In this document: positions 6,967 through 14,959 of the stretch, in pieces
Layout of the letters: each line of letters opens with the position of its first letter
Numbering within the stretch: the stretch's first letter is position 1
From: Coriobacteriia bacterium
GTDB lineage: Bacteria > Actinomycetota > Coriobacteriia > Coriobacteriales > UBA8131
Direction: 5' to 3'
DNA: 23,100 nucleotides
NCBI GenBank assembly: GCA_009781535.1
Contig: WQXX01000004.1
Location: 1-23,100 of the forward strand
Translations under genes and position numbers: made by a program
The notes under the pieces: model-generated
What the model saw: only the letters and a program-made list of their open reading frames with translations
Told to the model about the DNA's origin: nothing
Databases searched by the model: none

Positions 6967-7983
6967 CTATTCATTCCTCAAAGGCATAAGCGCGGTAAGA
7001 ATGTCCTCCCCTGCCTGTGTGCGGCCACGCGATTGTGATGACAGTGCATGTAAGACATCTGAAAGCACGGCTGGCAGAGGGTCAAATAACTCATGCAAGG
7101 CCCCCGTACAGGGGTGCGTAAAGCGCAGATGCCACGAGTGCAGGAACTGGCGGGTGAGTCCACATTGGGCTTTCACACGGCCTTGGGGGCCGTAGAGCTG
7201 ATCGCCCACACAGGGGTGTCCGATGTATTCCATATGAACTCGGATCTGATGGGTGCGTCCGGTATGCAGCTCACACTCAACGAGGGTAAAGCCATCGTCA
7301 TAGGCGCCCGCTTCAAAACGTTCCAAAACCGAAAAGGTTGTTACGCTCTCTCGCGCTTTGTTCAGTTGAGAGACGACGATGCGCGGGCGCTCGGCAGTAG
7401 CACGTGTGAGAGGCGCGTCGATCAATCCGGTATCCGGTGCGATGATGCCATGAAGCAAGGCTATGTAGCAGCGCTTGATATCTTTGCTGCGGATGTCATC
7501 CTGCAATACTTTTCCAGCAGTGTTGCGTTTGGCAATGAGCATGAGTCCAGAGGTGTCTTTATCAAGTCGATGTACGATGCCTGGACGGTCGTCGCCTTGT
7601 AGCAAGGCCAGATTCCCATAACCGCAATGCGCGATGAGGGCATTAACGAGCGTACCTGAACTATGCCCATCAGCCGGATGAACCACAAGGCCCGCCTGTT
7701 TACTGAGAACGATGATATCCTCATCCTCGTAGCGGATATCAAGAGCGATATCCTCTGCTTCCAGTGTGATTGGCTGCTTGACCTCTATGCGATAACTGAG
7801 CATGTCGCCTGCGCGAACAGGATGCTTCTTGAGCGTGACCACCACATCGTTGAGTACAACATCGCCTTCTTCGATGCGTCTGGATGCCTCAGCTCTGCTC
7901 GGCACGCCATCAAGCGCTGCCAGAAGCACATCAAGGCGCATGCCTTGCTCGTGTTCGGCAACCTTGTGCTGGTATTCAGGCAT
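6967..7983 (-). CDS. rluD: Large-subunit rRNA pseudouridine synthase, RluD/RluA family
   Basis: The enzyme converts uridines of 23S rRNA to pseudouridine. An N-terminal S4-like RNA-binding domain (about 13-70, RLDVLLAALDGVPSRAEASRRIEEGDV) precedes the catalytic domain, which has VVHPADGHSSGTLVNAL, HRLDKDTSGL with the catalytic Asp at 141, and HTGRTHQIRVHMEYIGHPCVGD. This is the RluD arrangement, at 338 residues. Exact target positions cannot be read from sequence; the close RluA/RluC paralogues are the alternative. The ATG lies inside the end of lspA (ATGCCTGA, 8-base overlap), which points to coupled translation. The lspA-rluD order is widely conserved. Confidence 0.93.
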   Translation of the reverse strand: MPEYQHKVAEHEQGMRLDVLLAALDGVPSRAEASRRIEEGDVVLNDVVVTLKKHPVRAGDMLSYRIEVKQPITLEAEDIALDIRYEDEDIIVLSKQAGLVVHPADGHSSGTLVNALIAHCGYGNLALLQGDDRPGIVHRLDKDTSGLMLIAKRNTAGKVLQDDIRSKDIKRCYIALLHGIIAPDTGLIDAPLTRATAERPRIVVSQLNKARESVTTFSVLERFEAGAYDDGFTLVECELHTGRTHQIRVHMEYIGHPCVGDQLYGPQGRVKAQCGLTRQFLHSWHLRFTHPCTGALHELFDPLPAVLSDVLHALSSQSRGRTQAGEDILTALMPLRNE

Positions 7984-8614
7984 CTGTCGAGCTTACCTCA
8001 ACGTTTTCATCTGCTGGTTCATCTGCGGCGTTGGTATCTTCGTCGATATATTCTTCGTCTAAATCTCCCAATAGCTCAAAGGATTCTATCGTTTCCTCTT
8101 CTTGTTCTTCTGAGTCATTGATCTTTGGCGTATGTTCAGTTTTGAAGAACCCTACAAACATATACAGGATGAAAATAATAACGCCTACCGTAATGCATGA
8201 GTCGGCGACATTGAATATCGGAAAGTCCATGAATATCGTACGGATAAAATCGACAACCTCACCGACGCGCAGGCGGTCAATCGCATTGCCGAGTGCGCCA
8301 GCTCCGATCAGAGCAAGCGGGATTATCTCAAACAGAGTATGTTTTTTGTTCAGCAGCAGATATGTGAAAATACCTATGCACACCAGAAACGCCAAGATGA
8401 TGAAAAACGGCTTTGCGCCCTGAAATATCCCAAATGCCGCACCCTGGTTATAGGTGAGATAGAAGTCAAGGACATAGGGTATGAATGGCACAGAGCCTTT
8501 CCCGCTCAGATGCTCGACTGCCATGATTTTGGTAAAGCGATCAGCAATGAGCAATAGGGCAAAGATCCCTACGAACAAAGAAACTGCAACGGGGCGGTCG
8601 ATACGCTTTTTCAT
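7976..8614 (-). CDS. lspA: Lipoprotein signal peptidase (SPase II) with acidic C-terminal tail
   Basis: LspA is a membrane aspartyl protease that cleaves prolipoprotein signal peptides before the lipidated Cys. Four hydrophobic segments lie near residues 9-25, 70-88, 96-112 and 137-157. Signatures are ADRFTK, YNQGAAFGIFQG, GALGNAIDRLRVGEVVDF with catalytic Asp 122, and FNVADSCITVG with catalytic Asp 138. I chose ATG 8612-8614, overlapping the ileS stop as ATGA; upstream in-frame codons would lie inside ileS. The family is usually about 150-170 residues; here 212, because about 50 mostly acidic residues (from about 160: NDSEEQEEETIE and on) follow the last membrane segment, presumably in the cytoplasm. 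The deacetylase at 13885-14805 may be one of its lipoprotein substrates. Confidence 0.94.
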   Translation of the reverse strand: MKKRIDRPVAVSLFVGIFALLLIADRFTKIMAVEHLSGKGSVPFIPYVLDFYLTYNQGAAFGIFQGAKPFFIILAFLVCIGIFTYLLLNKKHTLFEIIPLALIGAGALGNAIDRLRVGEVVDFIRTIFMDFPIFNVADSCITVGVIIFILYMFVGFFKTEHTPKINDSEEQEEETIESFELLGDLDEEYIDEDTNAADEPADENVEVSSTDA

Positions 8615-11568
8615 AACGTGCCAAGCCCGCTTTGAACCTCGGCTTCGTTCAGCTGAGCGCACATCTTGGCGGCATCCAATTCTTCAAGCACCGCCGCACA
8701 ACGGGAACATAGCTCCGGATAACGTCCATCCTCTCCAAGGGTGCGGATGTTCCAGCAACGAGGACACTTGTCACCTTCAGCCTTTTGCACTTCTACTTCC
8801 AAATCACAGCCTTGTAAGCCCTCCTTAAGCGTAACTGAGGCTACAATGAATAGCTCCTCGAGCATCCCGCTCTGTTGACTAGCAAGTACACGATGCACAT
8901 TCGCTTCAGCTGTTATGGTAAGCGCTGCTTCCTGACTTTTACCGATCACCTTTGTCTTACGAGCTTCCTCAAGCGCTTTGGTAACTGCTTCTCGCACCGT
9001 AAGTATCAGCTCGAAATCGCGCTCGATACTCTGTCCTTTTTCAGGCAAGATAGCAGGTGAGAAATCCTCGCGCGTCGGCCAACCGGCAAGCATGATCGCG
9101 GGAGCATGATCGGGCATGCGAATCCCAGCTGGATAGTATCCCCACACCTCGTCGCAGGTAAATGTCAATATGGGTGCGAGCATACGTACAAGCGCCTCAA
9201 GGATGTTTGCGAGAACCGTCTGCGCAGCACGGCGCCCCAGGCTTTTTGCACCATCAGAGTAAAGGCGATCCTTCAAGACATCAAGATAAATAGCAGAAAG
9301 GTCGGTTACGATGTAATCATAGATTGCATGGAAAGCTACATGGAATTTGAATTCGTTATACGCTTCGGTGACCTTTTCAGTCAGACGCATCAGACGCACA
9401 AGCGCCCACGCATCGATTGGCTTTAACTCATCCCAGGTAACAGCGTCGGTATTCCAGGAAAAGTCATTGAGGTTAGAAAGCAGGAAGCGGAAGGTATTGC
9501 GGATGCGGCGATACGCATCCGAGGTGCGTTCGATTATCTGGGCGTCTATTCCCACATCCTGCGAGTAATCCATGGATCCTACCCACAGACGTAAAACATC
9601 TGCGCCGAACTTTCCGACTACCTCTGCCGGGTCGATGACATTGCCACGGGACTTGGACATCTTGATGCCTTCCCCGTCAACAACAAAACCGCAGCTCATA
9701 ACCCCTTTGTAGGGTGCTACGCCATAGGCGCCGATGCTCGTGAGTAAAGCCGACTGGAACCATCCACGATGCTGGTCGGAACCCTCAAGATACAAATCTG
9801 CAGGGAACTCCAGATACGGGCGTTTTATGAGCACGCTCGTGTGAGACACGCCGCTTTCCCACCAGACGTCGAGTATGTCCTTTTCTGGGATGAGTTCGGT
9901 CGTACCGCATACCGAACAGGCCGTTTTAGCAGGCAGGTAGTCGCTCGGAGCATACGTAAACCATGCGTCAGCACCCTCACGCTTGAACAGTTCTATAACA
10001 GCATCGAAAGTCTCTGGTGTTGCAACCGTTGCAGAGCATTTCGCGCACTTGAAGACCGGTATGGGAACACCCCAAGAGCGTTGGCGAGAGATACACCAGT
10101 CTGGGCGGCCTTCGAGCATACCGCGCATACGATTGACGGCCCAGTTTGGATACCAGTTGAGCACATCGATCGCAGCTATGGCTTTCTCGCGTACAGACGT
10201 TTCTTCCATTGAGACAAACCACTGGTCAGTCGCACGGAAGATAACCGGTTTATGGCAACGCCAGCAATGCGGATAGGAGTGTTTTATCGAAGCCTGAGCC
10301 ACCAACGTGCCTTTATCGTAAAGCCACTTTGTGATCACAGGGTTCGCGTCTTCTACGTTAAGGCCTTCAAAGGGTCCTCCACCCATGTCAAAGACGCCGT
10401 TATCATCTACCGGCATGAGTAAAGGCAAGTCAAACTCGACTCCCATCAAATAGTCTTCCTGTCCATGCCCTGGAGCCGTGTGCACAGCGCCTGTACCAGT
10501 GGTAAGTTCAACATGTGACCCTGTGATAACCCGACCGGTCATATCATCATGGATGGGATGATGATACACCGCGTCAAACAGATCTGCTCCCTTGGCAGAA
10601 CATATGTTCCCATTTGAATCAGACATGAAAACAGGCTCTGCATCGCCTATGACCTTGGCTACTGATGAAGCAAGCTCTCGCGCAACAATAAGCCACTTGC
10701 CTTCGTATGAGAGCATGACATACTCTGCTTCTGCAGAAAGCGTAACACCGGTGTTAGCAGGCAAGGTCCATGGCGTCGTGGTCCAGATTAAGATATGTAA
10801 TGATCCATCTAAAGAAGCTGTATCTACACAGTTGCCAGAAGCACAAGAGCAACAATCTATTTCTGTCGTCAGCTTTTCTTTGCAAAAAACCTCCATAACC
10901 TTCGCAGGTTCGGTCAATTCAAAAGCCACATAGATAGATGAAGATGGTTCGTCAGCATATTCGATCTCTGCCTCTGCAAGGGCGGTATGGCAATGGTGAC
11001 ACCAATGTATGGGCTTGCGTCCACGATAGATGGCTCCTGCTTCGTACATCTTCTTGAATATCTCTATGTTTCCTGCCTCGTATTCATGTGCATAGGTGAG
11101 GTATGGGTCGTCCCACTCGCCTAAGATACCAAGGCGCTTAAATCCTTCGCGTTGGACGTCTACGTATTTTTCGGCCCATTCGCGGCACAAACGACGCAGA
11201 ACAGGTTGGCTGGTCTGAGCCATCTTTTCTGGGCCGAGCATAGTCTCGACCATATGCTCGATGGGTTGACCATGACAATCCCAGCCTGGGACATAGGGCG
11301 CATAGTATCCTTGCAGGGTCTTGTACTTGACAATGATGTCCTTGAGTATCTTGTTCAATGAATGTCCGATATGGATAGGACCGTTTGCATAAGGCGGGCC
11401 GTCATGAAGGACGTAAGGCTGCTTGCCTTCATTACGCTTGAGCATGAGACCGTATAGATCCATCTCTTCCCATGTCGCTAAACGTAGCGGCTCATTTGCG
11501 GGCAGATTTCCTCGCATAGGAAATTCTGTCTGTGGCAGATTCATTGTTTCTTTGTAGTCTTGTGACAC
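8611..11568 (-). CDS. ileS: Isoleucyl-tRNA synthetase (class I)
   Basis: This enzyme charges tRNA-Ile with isoleucine in the cytoplasm and edits valine. The Rossmann fold carries HIGH at about residue 66 (GPPYANGPIHIGHS). The CP1 editing region has WTTTPWTLPANT and HTAPGHGQEDY. KMSKS lies in GIKMSKSRGNVIDP. An anticodon-binding domain and a C-terminal zinc-finger-like CPRCWN...CSRC follow. The length of 985 residues suits the bacterial IleS1 type. I chose GTG 11566-11568: AAAGGA lies nine bases upstream and MSQDYKETMNLPQTEFPMRGNL matches family N-termini. A GTG 21 bases upstream would include the SD in the gene. Oddity: a cysteine cluster (C229, C239, C240, C242, C247) in an insert before the WTTTPW motif. 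No T-box leader was found. ileS heads an ileS-lspA-rluD unit. Confidence 0.97.
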   Translation of the reverse strand: MSQDYKETMNLPQTEFPMRGNLPANEPLRLATWEEMDLYGLMLKRNEGKQPYVLHDGPPYANGPIHIGHSLNKILKDIIVKYKTLQGYYAPYVPGWDCHGQPIEHMVETMLGPEKMAQTSQPVLRRLCREWAEKYVDVQREGFKRLGILGEWDDPYLTYAHEYEAGNIEIFKKMYEAGAIYRGRKPIHWCHHCHTALAEAEIEYADEPSSSIYVAFELTEPAKVMEVFCKEKLTTEIDCCSCASGNCVDTASLDGSLHILIWTTTPWTLPANTGVTLSAEAEYVMLSYEGKWLIVARELASSVAKVIGDAEPVFMSDSNGNICSAKGADLFDAVYHHPIHDDMTGRVITGSHVELTTGTGAVHTAPGHGQEDYLMGVEFDLPLLMPVDDNGVFDMGGGPFEGLNVEDANPVITKWLYDKGTLVAQASIKHSYPHCWRCHKPVIFRATDQWFVSMEETSVREKAIAAIDVLNWYPNWAVNRMRGMLEGRPDWCISRQRSWGVPIPVFKCAKCSATVATPETFDAVIELFKREGADAWFTYAPSDYLPAKTACSVCGTTELIPEKDILDVWWESGVSHTSVLIKRPYLEFPADLYLEGSDQHRGWFQSALLTSIGAYGVAPYKGVMSCGFVVDGEGIKMSKSRGNVIDPAEVVGKFGADVLRLWVGSMDYSQDVGIDAQIIERTSDAYRRIRNTFRFLLSNLNDFSWNTDAVTWDELKPIDAWALVRLMRLTEKVTEAYNEFKFHVAFHAIYDYIVTDLSAIYLDVLKDRLYSDGAKSLGRRAAQTVLANILEALVRMLAPILTFTCDEVWGYYPAGIRMPDHAPAIMLAGWPTREDFSPAILPEKGQSIERDFELILTVREAVTKALEEARKTKVIGKSQEAALTITAEANVHRVLASQQSGMLEELFIVASVTLKEGLQGCDLEVEVQKAEGDKCPRCWNIRTLGEDGRYPELCSRCAAVLEELDAAKMCAQLNEAEVQSGLGTL

Positions 11569-11620
11569 GGTCTGCAATCCTTTCGACACATCTTATGTAT
11601 TCTCTATTAAGTCATAACCA

Positions 11621-11626
11621 ATTATA
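11621..11626 (-). promoter_or_regulatory. Candidate -10 box for ileS
   Basis: A perfect TATAAT on the minus strand would start transcription near 11614, giving a leader of about 45 bases to ileS. No good -35 is visible at the right spacing. ATTATAAT is palindromic, so a plus-strand TATAAT also exists, but it lies far from the EF-G-like gene. Confidence 0.4.
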
Positions 11627-11770
11627 ATCTACTCCACTATATAACATGATTCCCGTATTTGAGCTTATCACACCATACCAAGCCATACGGCTGGTCAAAG
11701 GCTGTGTGTGTATGACAGAAATCATCCAGCAAGATTAGCAACCTGCTATCTGTTATACCTTGTAATTTGA

Positions 11771-11776
11771 TATAGT
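11771..11776 (+). promoter_or_regulatory. Candidate -10 box for the EF-G-like gene
   Basis: TATAGT lies 40 bp before the GTG start. A second candidate, TGTTATACC (11751-11759), has extended -10 form. Neither has a convincing -35. One of them is probably used, because the gene is divergent from ileS and cannot be served from elsewhere. Confidence 0.3.
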
Positions 11777-11816
11777 AAACCCTTCATGGAACCATCAATA
11801 AAGGAGAGTGACGATC

Positions 11817-13871
11817 GTGACAGCGCCGAGCACTGAAAAGATCCGCAATATCGTTCTGGTTGGTCAGGACGGAGCGGGCAAGACATCGCTTGCTGAGGCA
11901 ATGCTCCATCTTACTGGCAAGACTACGCGTCTCGGTACCACCCATGACGGCAAGTCCAACCTCGACTTTGACCCTGAGGAGATCAAGCGAGGGTTTACGA
12001 TCTCAACCGCGATAGCGCCTATCAACTATAAGGGATTCAAGGTAAACCTTCTTGATACATCGGGGGTCGATGATTTTATCGGCGATACGATTGCTTCAAT
12101 GGAAGCAGCCGAGATGGCCTTGTTTGTCATAGACGCCGTTGCCGGCCCTCAGATCAATACGATCAAACTCTGGGAGCAAGCCAATCGTGAGCAGCTTTGC
12201 CGAGCGATCTTTATCAATCACATCGATCGTGAGCATGCTGATTACGATGCGGCGATGGATGCTTTGCTTAAATCCTTTGGCCAACGTGTTGGTGCGGTGA
12301 CTATCCCCATCGGCGTTGACAAGGACTTTAAAGGCGTTATCGATATCATCCGCATGAAGGCGCGTTATCACTCTGGTGGCAAGGAGACTATCGAAGACAT
12401 CCCGGCGGAATTTGCAGATGCTGCACAAGCTGCACGTGAAAAACTCTGCGATCTGGTGGCCGAGGCTGACGATGATCTTATGATGAAGTATCTTGAAGGT
12501 GAGCATCTCACACAGGAAGAACTGGAAAACCTACTTGGCTTAGCCATAACCCAGGAGTTGTTCATCCCTGTATTTGTCGGTTCGACCCTTATCGAGCAAG
12601 GCATTGCAGGAGTCTTAGACGATATCATCACCTATTTCCCCGACCCAACTGCCCATGGCCCCATATTTGGTCTTGATGGCGAGAAGATATTCATCACAAA
12701 GGCTGGCGAGCCTGCATTCTTTGTTTTCAAAACCCTTTCTGACGCCTTTGTCGGCCGTTTGAGTTTTGCCAAGATCCTCAGTGGAACTATCGAACCCGGA
12801 CAGGAGCTCGTAAACAGCACCTCAGGCAAGAAGGATCGTATCGCCCATGTCTATGTCATGTGTGGCAAGGAGACCGAAGATGTAAAAACCGCAAGCGCTG
12901 GCGACATAGTTATCATCCCGAAGCTGACCGAGACTAAAACAGGAGATACGCTTTCGCTTTCTGGCAATGTGAAGATCGCTCCCTTGCCTTTCCCAAGGCC
13001 TTTGTACCCGGTTGCAATCGAAGCTTCCAATAAAAAAGACGAGGATAAACTTGGCGACTTCCTAGCCAAGACCGCCGACATAGATCCTTGCATCAACCTT
13101 CATCGTGATCCTCAGACTCATCAGACCCTGCTTACCACCCTCGGCGAGGGCGTAGTAGACCTCATCCTCTCGCGTCTTAAGGATCGCACGGGTATTGAGG
13201 CGACCTTACTAGAGGTCAAGGTTCCCTATCGTGAGACCATTCGCAGGACATCCGAGGCTCAAGGCCGCCATAAGAAACAGACAGGCGGAGCTGGACAGTT
13301 TGGCGATTGTTGGGTACGCCTGGAGCCGAATCCCGGCGGCGGATATGAGTTCCTCGATGAGGTTGTCGGCGGACGCATACCGCGTGGTCTGATTCCAGCT
13401 GTTGACAAAGGTATTCGTGACGCAATGGTCGAAGGCTTTTTAACAGATGATCCCTTCGTCGATCTCAAGGCTGCCGTTTATGATGGTTCATATCATTCGG
13501 TAGATTCCAATGAAATGGCTTTCAAGCAGGCGGGGCGCCTGGCATTCCGCAACGCATGCGAGAAAGCAGACGTTTACTTGCTTGAGCCTATGGCAAACCT
13601 TGAAGTCTCGGTGACAGAGGAATATGCCGGTACGATCATGGGAGACTTCTCAACGCGTCGCGGCCGTGTTGCCGGAATGAATACAGACGAGTTCGGTCGT
13701 ACTGTTATCAAGGCTCGTGTCCCGTACAAGGAAGTCGTTACGTACGCACGCGATCTTCGCTCGATGACAAGAGGCGTTGGGTCATATACCATTGAAGTCG
13801 AGGGTTACGAAGAAGTGCCCGGCGATGTGTCCAGGAAGCTTGTAGCAGAGTATCAGTCTCGTCGCGATTAA
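11817..13871 (+). CDS. Elongation factor G-like protein (EF-G2 type)
   Basis: This is a five-domain EF-G homologue of 684 residues: G domain, then domain II, III, IV (GGAGQFGDCWVRLEP) and V (PMANLEVSVTEEYAG, GDFSTRRGRV). The GTPase motifs are altered. G1 is GQDGAGKTS (16-24). Switch II reads DTSGVDDF (80-87) instead of DTPGHVDF, so the His that activates water in EF-G is absent. G4 is NHID (134-137) rather than NKxD. These features match the actinobacterial EF-G2 group, whose mycobacterial member has been reported to bind GTP but lack ribosome-dependent GTPase activity. It is therefore unlikely to be the main translocase, which I would expect in the str operon elsewhere. I chose GTG 11817-11819, ten bases after AAGGAG; the GTG at 11808 is too close to that SD. 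Its actual role is uncertain. Confidence 0.88.
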   Translation: MTAPSTEKIRNIVLVGQDGAGKTSLAEAMLHLTGKTTRLGTTHDGKSNLDFDPEEIKRGFTISTAIAPINYKGFKVNLLDTSGVDDFIGDTIASMEAAEMALFVIDAVAGPQINTIKLWEQANREQLCRAIFINHIDREHADYDAAMDALLKSFGQRVGAVTIPIGVDKDFKGVIDIIRMKARYHSGGKETIEDIPAEFADAAQAAREKLCDLVAEADDDLMMKYLEGEHLTQEELENLLGLAITQELFIPVFVGSTLIEQGIAGVLDDIITYFPDPTAHGPIFGLDGEKIFITKAGEPAFFVFKTLSDAFVGRLSFAKILSGTIEPGQELVNSTSGKKDRIAHVYVMCGKETEDVKTASAGDIVIIPKLTETKTGDTLSLSGNVKIAPLPFPRPLYPVAIEASNKKDEDKLGDFLAKTADIDPCINLHRDPQTHQTLLTTLGEGVVDLILSRLKDRTGIEATLLEVKVPYRETIRRTSEAQGRHKKQTGGAGQFGDCWVRLEPNPGGGYEFLDEVVGGRIPRGLIPAVDKGIRDAMVEGFLTDDPFVDLKAAVYDGSYHSVDSNEMAFKQAGRLAFRNACEKADVYLLEPMANLEVSVTEEYAGTIMGDFSTRRGRVAGMNTDEFGRTVIKARVPYKEVVTYARDLRSMTRGVGSYTIEVEGYEEVPGDVSRKLVAEYQSRRD

Positions 13872-13878
13872 AAGAGTC

Positions 13879-13897
13879 TACCTATCAGGGATAGGTA
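13879..13897 (-). terminator. Hairpin between convergent EF-G-like and deacetylase genes
   Basis: TACCTATC-AGG-GATAGGTA is a perfect 8-bp stem with a 3-base loop. It overlaps the last codons of the deacetylase gene. On the minus strand it is followed within a few bases by CTCTTTTAA, a fair U tract. On the plus strand no U tract follows, so it is a better terminator for the deacetylase than for the EF-G-like gene. Confidence 0.5.
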
Positions 13898-14805
13898 TCA
13901 AGCGTCCTGAATACGTAGCCTTGATTCAAGCAGTGCTCAATGACAATTGGCAAATCCAGCGGCGTCCATGGTTTTGCGTCGACGTCGTGCGCTAATACAA
14001 CGATATCTTTTCTTCCATTGGCGACGCTTCTGTCGATAGCGGCAATGAGGTCATACGCTAAAGCCCCTGGCGGAGGCGCTGATGATATTGAGTCCCCCAT
14101 CGATACGGTCCAGTCAAAATAGCGCCACCCATTGTCTCTCAAATACTGCCGTATCGAGTCACGTACTGCTGGGTTGCGTTCCAATTCAACCGCAAAAGAA
14201 CCAGCAGGAAAACGCAATATCCTTTTTGGTGTGGTACCGGTTATATTAGCGATGACAGAATTGCAGCTTTGGATATCCTGAATAAAGGCGCTCGATGATG
14301 CATAGATCGTTGAATACACGTGTGAATAACCGTGATTTGCAAGTAAATGCCCTTCTGCAAGGGTCTGTCGTAAGATGTCGGGATAATACTCAGCTGTTCT
14401 ACCAACAACAAAAAATGTCGCTTTTATACCATAGTCATCAAGGATCTCCAGTATTTTTGGTGTAGATACTTTTGAGGGGCCATCATCAAAGGTCAGATAT
14501 ATCCGAGGTGCATTCGGGTCTTCGACAGTTTCTTTGAATACACCAGTGAGCTCATGGTAGAGCAATACATTGTTTCCATTCGGATTCGTGACCACAGAGG
14601 TATTGTTGCCATGTGGATTTTGTGGGTTGTCATTTATGACCGTATCATTAAAACCGGTCGATGCATCTGGTATCAAAGGAGTCTTTGGTCCAAATCCATT
14701 CAAGGTACAAGAGCAAAACATAAGCATGGTCATGACAAGAAATCCTACTAAAATCACAGGACGATTTCTTCTGCGGGTATTCCTTTTACTCATGATGCTG
14801 CTCAT
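13885..14805 (-). CDS. Membrane-anchored polysaccharide deacetylase (NodB homology, CE4)
   Basis: This is a secreted metal-dependent deacetylase, probably acting on peptidoglycan or another N-acetylated cell-surface glycan. A basic N-terminus (KRNTRRRNR) and a hydrophobic stretch (17-30) end in CSCTLNG. Cys 33 (or 31) may be lipidated, though the lipobox (FCS before C33) is poor, so a plain membrane anchor is possible. A linker rich in Asn and Pro (about 36-80) precedes the NodB domain. That domain has all five motifs: TFDDGP (D107, D108), NHGYSH (metal ligands H158 and H162), RFPAGS (198-203), DWT (231-233) and LAHD (271-274). All catalytic positions are present, so it should be active. The ATG has AAGG seven bases upstream. 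It is divergent from dinB and transcribed alone. The exact glycan substrate cannot be told. Confidence 0.87.
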   Translation of the reverse strand: MSSIMSKRNTRRRNRPVILVGFLVMTMLMFCSCTLNGFGPKTPLIPDASTGFNDTVINDNPQNPHGNNTSVVTNPNGNNVLLYHELTGVFKETVEDPNAPRIYLTFDDGPSKVSTPKILEILDDYGIKATFFVVGRTAEYYPDILRQTLAEGHLLANHGYSHVYSTIYASSSAFIQDIQSCNSVIANITGTTPKRILRFPAGSFAVELERNPAVRDSIRQYLRDNGWRYFDWTVSMGDSISSAPPPGALAYDLIAAIDRSVANGRKDIVVLAHDVDAKPWTPLDLPIVIEHCLNQGYVFRTLDTYP

Positions 14806-14865
14806 TCACTGACCTTCTACGTTGTACTACCTTGACAGAAACGTTAAGTTCCATGTTTACCCGAC

Positions 14866-14874
14866 AGTATATCA
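14866..14874 (-). promoter_or_regulatory. Candidate extended -10 promoter for the deacetylase gene
   Basis: On the minus strand TGA-TATACT (14874-14866) has the TGn extension and would start transcription about 55 bases before the ATG. No convincing -35 lies 17 bp upstream, which extended -10 promoters can tolerate. Confidence 0.4.
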
Positions 14875-14916
14875 GAACACCGGGTATCCACTATATTATG
14901 TCGTACTTATTATCAA

Positions 14917-14930
14917 CGTACAATTGTTCG
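14917..14930. promoter_or_regulatory. LexA (SOS) box at the dinB promoter
   Basis: CGTACAATTGTTCG differs at one base from the Gram-positive/actinobacterial LexA pattern CGAAC-N4-GTTCG. It overlaps the dinB -35 box, where bound LexA would block RNA polymerase. Location in front of an SOS polymerase gene adds weight. The match is seen directly; LexA control is inferred. Confidence 0.75.
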
Positions 14931-14953
14931 TATCTAGTTATCTATGATATACT
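14924..14953 (+). promoter_or_regulatory. dinB promoter, predicted to give a leaderless mRNA
   Basis: TTGTTC (14924-14929), an 18-bp spacer and TATACT (14948-14953) form a good vegetative promoter. Transcription should start 6-8 bases after the -10 box, at or next to the A of the dinB ATG (14960). No SD lies before that ATG, and an in-frame stop (14945-14947) excludes an earlier start, so translation of a leaderless transcript is the simplest reading. Confidence 0.7.
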
Positions 14954-14959
14954 ACGGAC

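Noticed and set aside
11569..11816. Possible T-box riboswitch before ileS
   Set aside because: Actinobacterial ileS often has one, but no T-box core (GGTGGNACCGCG-like) or stem I features are visible, and the likely -10 leaves only about 45 bases of leader. Only a small ACCA-GCC/GGC-TGGT hairpin occurs at 11678-11696.
11581..11816. Hidden RNA gene in the ileS/EF-G-like spacer
   Set aside because: No tRNA-like cloverleaf, strong terminator or extended stem was found; the region is AT-rich with promoter-like boxes only.
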